Positions 57,101 to 64,000 of a DNA stretch of 64,000 nt are shown in pieces (positions within the stretch are counted from its first letter, which is position 1; the number at the start of each line of letters is the position of its first letter). This stretch comes from Craterostigma plantagineum (Eukaryota; Streptophyta; Magnoliopsida; Lamiales; Linderniaceae). The notes below the pieces were generated by a model. The model did not search any database, had not been told where the DNA came from, and saw only the letters and a program-made list of their open reading frames with translations. The DNA lies in the NCBI GenBank assembly GCA_027422505.1, contig JAPQWV010000005.1, positions 14,761,501 to 14,825,500 of the forward strand. The letters are read 5' to 3'. Made by a program: the position numbers and the translations under genes.

Positions 57101-57832
57101 TTCCTGATATAAGACCGGATTATCGTTAGAGAAGTTCACTTCGGGGTGCTCCTCTTTGCAGCCGTTCTGACGAGCATACGAGATTATCAAGGGAGAAGTT
57201 CACAGCAAGATCCATGCCCCTCGTCTTATGATTTCTAAAAGATCTCAAAAATTAGGAGGGCATGTTCTTTTGGACTGATTTTTGTGCGTTGCATTCCTCG
57301 TGTCCGTTTTCCACCTTCTTTTGTCATCTTCTTCTTTGTCGTATCTTTTTCTCCCTCTCATTTTCTCGATTGAACATCCCGTCGAAAGCTTAGATAGTCA
57401 GTTGAAGGCTCAAAGGGGTTTCAAATGAAGAAAAGGTATTCGAAGAAGGCTCAAACTGGATGACTAAAGGCTAAGTTAAAGGATTGAAAATTATATATTT
57501 GGCCGAGTAAAGAATTTCATAATTGCCCTAATCAATTTCCTAATGATCTAAAACAAGGTGAGTATGAGGCCAAGAATCACTAGTTAAGACAAGCAATTAC
57601 TGTGTGACTAGCTCAAGAATTGACCCGTCGAATGAAATGAAAGGCTAGAAACCTCACTAATATTAGGAATCAACTAATGATCTTTAGACACAAGAATGCG
57701 ACTTAGACTGACAGAATTAAGCATTTAATCAGTCGCATGTCAGGGAGAAACATACGTGACTAGATCGCGCATCCTAAAGATATCGTCTTTCCCCTAATAT
57801 TGTAAGTTTTTGTATAATATTTTTGGATTTTA
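52300..57832 (-). repeat. Tandem block copy 2
   Basis: Partner of 46140-52265, same orientation. It lacks the Gypsy RNase H patch and has extra AT-rich sequence at about 56330-56450, including a (TA)n run. Confidence 0.85.
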
Positions 57833-57950
57833 TTTTGTTAGGATAATTTTATTTATTATATAATTCTTTAATTTTCACGCAGGATATAGCATTTAAGAGT
57901 GAAAACACATAGAATAGGACATATGAAAGCACATAGGAGCACGTAAAGCA
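54140..57950 (-). other. Non-coding part of block copy 2 and junction to pol
   Basis: AT-rich, CGATCGAGAAA-type motifs at about 54470-55020, then the same phrases as copy 1. No coding signal; lies directly after the RNase H stop. Confidence 0.7.
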
Positions 57951-57954
57951 TATA

Positions 57955-58460
<506 letters not shown>

Positions 58461-59500
58461 TCAACAACCTGCATAATCAGCGTCAGTATAGCCTATTAAT
58501 TTGAAATTTGTGCCCTCAGGATACCATAAACCTAGGGTTGAGGTTCCTTTGGGGTAGCTAAGAATCCGTTTGACCGCGATCTTGTGAGAGTCTTTGGGGT
58601 GGCACACAGGCAGGTGGCAAACATAATATTCGGCCTGCTTGAGGTGATATAGAGAAGAGAGCCGATGATGCTGCGATAAAATGTAATGTCGACCGCTTTT
58701 CCAGTGGGATCGGCATCCAACTTGCAGCTTATTGACATAGGAGTGCTGAGATGCTTGCTTTGATCTTGATGAAACTTCTTCAGAATGTCCTTGATGTATT
58801 TCGTCTGACTTACGAAGATGCATCTTCGAGCTGCCTGACTTGGAGTCCCATGTGACTCATTTTAAACTTGCTCTTTATTAAATCTCCAAATCTTTTGCAA
58901 AGCCGTGGATTTGTTGATCCGAAGATGATGTCGTCTACGTAAGCTTGGATGATCATCAAGTCCTTGTCTTGCCACTTGATGAAGAGTGTCATATCGATCA
59001 TTCCTCGGACGAATCCAGACTTAATAAGGAATTCGCTCAAGACATCATACCAAGCACGTGGGGCTTGTTTTAGTCCGTAGAGAGCTTTGTGCAATCGATA
59101 GACGTGATCAGGGTGTGCTTGATCAACAAAGCCTTATGACTGAGCGACATAGACTTCCTCATTTAACATGCCATTGAGAAAGGCAGTCTTAACATCCATA
59201 TGGTAAACTTTGAAGTCTTTATGAGCCGCATAAGCCAAGAAAAGGCGGATTGCTTCAATTCGGGCAATGCCTTCCCGTTGATTGTAGCCCTTCGCAACCA
59301 GTCAATGCTTTAAACACCCATTTCGTCTCGATAATTGTTTTCCCATGCGGACGAGGTACTAATGTCCACACTTGGAGACACTCGAATTAGTTGATTTCGT
59401 CTTGCATTGCTGTTCCCCAATCCGGGTTTTTATGTGCGTCTGCTACCTTGGTTGGCTCATTTTGGCTTAAAAATCAGCTAAAAAGTCCTTTTTGATGTCT
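58461..59500 (-). pseudogene. Copia reverse transcriptase (broken)
   Basis: Right to left: decayed start at about 59450-59330, [32 protein letters not shown] at about 59260-59160, a stop, then [20 protein letters not shown] and the catalytic [10 protein letters not shown] at about 58945-58915. The connection to RNase H at 58823-58461 is in other frames. A small deletion removes the segment between the early fingers motif and LEAIRL. Non-functional. Confidence 0.9.
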
Positions 59501-59529
59501 TGTCCTTACTCCACTCGAAGGATCACCGA

Positions 59530-60900
59530 TTATCTGATCAACCGGATGTGCTCGATCCATTTGCGCTCATGAGGCAAGGCAGAGCTAGAAGCGTCAGCCA
59601 TTTGTGGAGCGAGTTCTCCAATGGTCGGAGGCTGTTCCGCTAGTTGAGGGAATTCAGATTCAATACTCGAGTTGAGCGACTCTGATGAAATTTCCTCAAC
59701 TTCCATAGTTGGATCTACAGCCTGCTGAGGTATTTCTAAATTGGGTGTGGTGGGGACATTTGAAGAGCTGGGTACATCGGCCTCATCGAGTGGGGGATCC
59801 ACTAAAGGTGTAGCAGTGATGGTGTATGGCCGATATACGGGCTCAAAGAGAGAGTCCAAGTCCTCTAACGCAAGTCTTATAGCTTCTTCTGACGTTGAAT
59901 CCTTAGTTGTTGCCGTCTTCTGTTGGTTTTGTGCCAACACAGTGAATACGTGTTCTGAACTGTCGTATTCAAAAGCCATCTGGTTAGGCACGGGTCCTGG
60001 ACTGATGTGCCCATAAACCATCTCTGCCACTTCGTGGAAAGTGACATTGTACCTTGCTTTGATAGCTCGGTTGGACTTGATGTATACTCGGTACGCCTTC
60101 GAAGTGGAAGAATACCCGACAAAAGTGGCTCAAATGCTTTAGGGTCGAACTTAGCACATTGCTCTTTGTCGTTCGCCACAAAGCACTTGCACCCGAGAAC
60201 CTTGAAGAAGGAAATGTTGGGTACTCGCTTGTTAATGAACTCGTACGAAGTCTTATCGAAGCGCTGGTGAACTACCGTCCTGTTCTGAGTGAAACAGGTA
60301 GTATTTACCGCTTCACCCCAAAGGAAGTGTGGGAGACTGGAATGAATCAGCATCGTACGTGTGGCTTCCACTAGAGTTCTGTTCTTCCTTCCAACGATCC
60401 CATTCTGTTGAGGGCGTCTTTGCGGCTGAGAATTGCTGACTAATCCCAAGTTTCTGATAGAAGTCATTGAGATGCTTGTTCTTGAACTCAGTTCCATTGT
60501 CTGTTCGAATGGTTTGAATAGTCTGCTGCAGTAAATTCTGAGTAGATTCACAAAATAGACAATCAAGTCCCCTGTCTCATCCTTAGTTCGAAGGAACTTT
60601 GTCCATGTGTAGCGAGAGAAGTCATCAACAATAACCAGCACATACTTTCGTCCATTTATTCTCTGTGTCTGCATCGGTCCACAGAGGTCTGTGTGTAGCA
60701 GTTCCATAGGACGTGAAGTAGAAGCAACCAGTTTAACATGATGAGACGCTCGCTTCATTTTTCCTAGTTGACACGCCGACCATTGATGCTCTTTCTGTAA
60801 TACTATAGTTGGAAGACCGTAGACCAACTTTTTCGTTGAAAGATGTTGAAGAGGTTTAATGTTGAGATGAAACATGCGCTGATGCTATAAGTTGTTCCTC
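59530..60900 (-). pseudogene. Copia integrase (frameshifted)
   Basis: From about 60870: WSACQLGKMKRASHH, LLHTDLCGPMQTQRINGRKY with the first catalytic Asp, VDDFSRYTWTKFLRTKDETG. A frame change obscures the second Asp region. Then PQQNGIVGRKNRTLVEATRT with the third-motif neighbourhood, FKVLGCKCFVANDKEQCAKF. The C-terminal linker (59530-60030) is acidic and Ser/Pro-rich: PTTPNLEIPQQAVDP, EIPQQ and LPHERKWIEHIRLI. Confidence 0.9.
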
Positions 60901-60904
60901 TGAA

Positions 60905-61300
60905 TTACAGTCTGGGAGATGAGGCAAACAGCTGTTGAGGGCCGCACGGACATAGGTTGATTTTGTAAAGATTTGATTTCCAAAGTCCTTGGAGGACTTC
61001 TTTGTCCTGACTGTCCAATATTCTGCACCGGTCAGCATGAAAGACCACCTGGAATCCTTTGTCGCAGAATTGGCTGTTGAACAAGTTATGGCGGAGACCT
61101 TCGACGTAGGAGACATCCTTTATTGTCAGGTTTTCTAGAATTATATCTCTGAAGCCGAGAATCGGAGCCGAGCCGTTGTTCCCAAATCTGACTTTGCCAT
61201 TTGGTCGGTCTTGGTAGTTGCTCAGCAGCTCTTGATTTCCCATCATGTGTGTGGAGCAACCAGAGTCGAGGTACCACACATTATGGATCTGCAAAATCAA
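60905..61300 (-). pseudogene. Copia protease end and gag-pre-integrase
   Basis: QIHNVWYLDSGCSTHMMG carries the Asp-Ser-Gly catalytic triplet of Copia proteases (about 61285-61235). It continues VRFGNNGSAPILGFRDI and then the GAG-pre-integrase region with LRHNLFNSQFCDKGFQVVFH. The frame is open for 131 codons. This is the reference for the protease-like repeats in elements 1 and 2. Confidence 0.92.
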
Positions 61301-62682
61301 ATTAAAGAGCTTTAGGTACCCACTTGTAAATGGGTCCTCTCAGATTAGCAGATTTAGATATTGGTTCAGATATGATTCCTAAATTAGTGCTAGTAGGATT
61401 TTAACAACCCAAGTCAATCTCGAAGAAGTTGAGTTGGGTTTGCCCTTTGTAGAAGACTTGGCCTTTTTGACTTTTGTCTTTTTAGGCGGGGATTTAGGAA
61501 TCCATTTAGGTTGAACCTGGCAGGGAAGATTAATTTCAGCACGGACAAATGCTTTGTAGGCTTGATCGAGGAAAAGATCTTTTCATGGGATAGTTTCCTA
61601 TGGTGTTTGGGGGATTCAATCTTGACAGGATACCTAAGGTGAGAACAAGCATGAATAGCACTATACGCCTTCTTAATGGCTGGATCTTGTGTCCTACGAG
61701 TCTTCCTAGAGGCATTTGCTTTAGAATGATTAATTTATATTGTAGAAGAAGAGCCTATTTGAAAATTAGTGCTTCTAAAAGTAATCGGCTGAAGAGAGCA
61801 TTTAGAAGCGATGATTTGAAGTGAAGAAACGGCTCTTTTATTTCTACGAGTGTCTTTTCTTATTACAGAAGGAGGAGATACATTCGTAACTTTGACATCT
61901 AGAGGCTCCTTCTTAATTTCTAGTTTAGACACTCTCGCCTTCGATTTCTCTAGCTCTGGTACTACGCTCCCTGTTGATGTAGTAGTAACAAAGTTAGAGT
62001 TAGTATTTTTCACACTTTTATTGTTAGACTTCTGATCTTTAGAAGGCCATTATTCTTTCGTCACGCCTTTCAAAATGATATTTTCTTTGGAGGGAGATGC
62101 GTGAGAAAGGGTCTGGGATACGGAGGAAGCTTTGAGATTTCCCATCTCTTTTAGGAGCATTTTCTTTTCAGTTTCAAGAATCTCACGTTCCTTTTCTAGT
62201 GAAGTTCTTACCCCTCTATTTTCCTAACAGTATGGGCTATATAGAGAGAATTTTCAGAATGTTGAAGTTGTGCTTCCTCGTGTGTAGAACGATCTTCGGG
62301 AATATAAACTGACTCAAGGCTCCAACCTTTGTGAAGATCCCTAGCGTTGTAGCTTTGATTCAATTCGGTGTAGGAGAAGGGGATTTAAACCCCAGTCTTG
62401 GCTCTTGGCTTCTTCTAATGCATCTATTCTTTTGCGTTAGTAAAAACGATGAGATTCGTTAATCCTAAACCCATGTACTTGACATCGTAAAGTTGTTTGC
62501 AATCAACTTTTGTCAAGCAATGTGGATTCTCAAAGCCTAAGCCAAACTTATAGTTATAGAATTCTAAGTCCATGGGTTAGTTTAAGAATATTGTTTGATC
62601 AGTTTGTCCCCTTCTTACAAGAAGATCTTCTAATTTCTTAACTTTAGCGTATAGTTTCTTATCATCTTCTTATAGAGTAAAA
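61301..62682 (-). pseudogene. Copia gag-protease linker (degenerate)
   Basis: A Lys/Ser/Thr-rich region with short open pieces, for example VPELEKSKARVSKLEIKKEP at about 61950. Probably spacer between the gag coiled coil and protease; many stops. Confidence 0.6.
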
Positions 62683-64000
62683 TTATACCGTTAATTTGGC
62701 AGCTTTATAGGCGTCAAGTTCTTTTGTGAGTTGACACACCTTAGCATTAGATTGATCTTGTTGGGCTTCTAGGTTTGTGACCTTAATTGTCGCTTCTGTT
62801 AACCTACAATTGAGGTCAGCTTTCTCATTGAGATTTCTAACCAAACAGTTATTTTCTAGCCTGTCTTCTATTTCCTTGACTTTTATTTCATGCGTCTCTA
62901 GTAGAGGGATCCTAGTCTCACTAAGTCTTAAGCTCTTAGTTCGTTCATCTATTTTCACACTAGAGCTCTTAAGCTTATATTCAAGACTAGCTATTTCCTC
63001 CTTAGACTTGGTTAATTCCTTCTTTACTTCCTTTACGCTTTTCTGCTCACGTTTCATGTTAGTGCATGCTAGTTGATACGATTCTAACATGGTCAATAAT
63101 GTGGAAGGAGAGACTACCTCCTGTGACAGTTCGGATGCTTGGTCATCGTCCATTTGATTTGAGATTTCGGTGTCTGAGTTTTCGTCTAGGTGGGCCATGA
63201 GGGCTAGATTCTCCTCTTCAGAGCTTGACATGTCTTCGAGCCAGTGGTCTTGTTCAGCCATCATCTCCAGCTTTCTTCTGCTTTGTGAGTTGAAGCTTCT
63301 TGGAGTAGTAGTTGGCATCTCTCTTCTTCGGGAGAGTGCACTCTCGGGCATAGTGACCTGGTTTGCCGCAGTTAAAGCACTTGTGCGGCTCTTTGGCATT
63401 GTTGACTTCGGAGGTCTCGGGTGCACGTCTTTGTTCTTTGAGCTTGAGGTCCGAAGTCGGTTGGCTGATGATGAGGACTTCTTCTTGAAGTATTGTTTGC
63501 TCATCATTTTTCCAATTAGGGCCAACTGCTTTCCCAGTGCTTTCATATTTGGCTCAACGTCAGAGTCTGATTCGTCTTCCGATTCTGAAAGGGCAGGAGG
63601 CCTAATGATCTTCTCTTTACGAGACTTTAAGTTTTGCTTCTCTGAGACGAGGGCAACTATGTCTTCAACCAGCTTTCCCTTCTGCTCCTTCTGATCTCGC
63701 TTATATCCTCCTCGTGCTGTGCGAGATTGTCGAACATGGCATGGATATCCAGCTCCACATGGTCTTTGTTTTGTCCGCTTTGAGTGGATATCTTCTTCCA
63801 TTCCGAAGTCAGAGAAGATAGAAATCGAATGTTTGTTTCCATGTTCGTCTTTGTGATTTTTATTTTCCTCATCTCATTCAGAAGTGTGAGATATCTCTGA
63901 TAGAGATCATGTAAGCTCTCCTCGGGTTTGCTCTGAAGGAGTCGTAAGCGGTGAGAATGTTAGCCTTCTTGGCCTTTCTGCCTACTTCTGTTCTTTCCAT
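62683..64000 (-). pseudogene. Copia gag with zinc knuckle and coiled coil
   Basis: From the right edge: KITKTNMETNIRFLSSLTSE capsid end, HAMFDNLAQHEEDISEI, a frame change at about 63690, KALGKQLALIGKMMSKQYFK, a degenerate zinc knuckle (about 63390-63340, frame slipped), DHWLEDMSSSEEENLALMAH, then a long coiled coil (KKELTKSKEEIASLEYKLKS, LETHEIKVKEIEDRLENN). The start is beyond 64000. The coiled coil after the knuckle is a feature of this Copia family (see 6654-7177). Confidence 0.88.

Overview
This is plant nuclear DNA, most likely from a flowering dicot. It is a gene-poor block of nested LTR retrotransposons. Evidence for a plant: Copia and Gypsy LTR elements with plant-type primer sites (initiator-Met tRNA; TGGCGCC type), Athila-like, Tekay/Del-like and Tat-like lineages, Stowaway- and hAT-like MITE ends, and broken, intron-bearing pieces of plant nuclear genes. 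I see no intact host gene, rRNA, tRNA gene or CRISPR. All gene identities come from reading translated sequence; no database search was possible.

Layout, left to right. (1) 1-6653: a minus-strand Copia element (gag, leader, 5' LTR) split by a very young 4.2-kb non-autonomous LTR element (924-5087, target duplication AAGAC). (2) 6654-13919: an older minus-strand Copia element (gag remnant, leader, 5' LTR) whose leader holds a complete but internally deleted plus-strand Gypsy element (8528-12994, duplication GAACA). (3) 13920-22449: the oldest layer and the most unusual one. An AT-rich array of tandem and inverted repeats is followed by fragments of at least five unrelated host genes: WEB-like coiled-coil protein, DExH RNA helicase, POP1, eIFiso4G and a gibberellin 2-oxidase-like dioxygenase. 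Four of the five lie on the minus strand and keep intron/exon structure, as expected of a gene-capturing transposon (Helitron or Pack-MULE type). (4) 22450-36591: a plus-strand Athila-like Gypsy element with 5' LTR, broken gag-pro-RT-RNaseH-integrase and 3' region. A solo LTR (27380-29420, duplication CTTCC) interrupts its RT, and a second non-autonomous Copia-type element (31897-35981, duplication ATCTT) sits in its 3' region.

(5) 36592-40500: a very long (3.4 kb) Tekay/Del-like LTR with polypurine tract and a stub of internal sequence, minus strand. (6) 40500-42541: TAA microsatellite, then a minus-strand Athila-like LTR with its primer site. (7) 42542-44685: a plus-strand Copia gag fragment followed by MITE-like DNA transposon remnants. 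(8) 44686-64000: the 3' three-quarters of a giant minus-strand Copia element whose 5' LTR is outside the window: gag, protease, integrase, RT, RNase H, then a long 3' region with a tandemly duplicated block of non-coding DNA plus a large accessory ORF, then PPT and 3' LTR.

The Copia LTRs at 6302, 13568 and 44686 are one family, and the two non-autonomous elements share their primer type and an LTR palindrome. The non-autonomous elements carry decayed repeats that look derived from the Copia protease active site, so they are probably deletion derivatives mobilised by Copia proteins made elsewhere. All polyproteins seen here carry stops or frameshifts.
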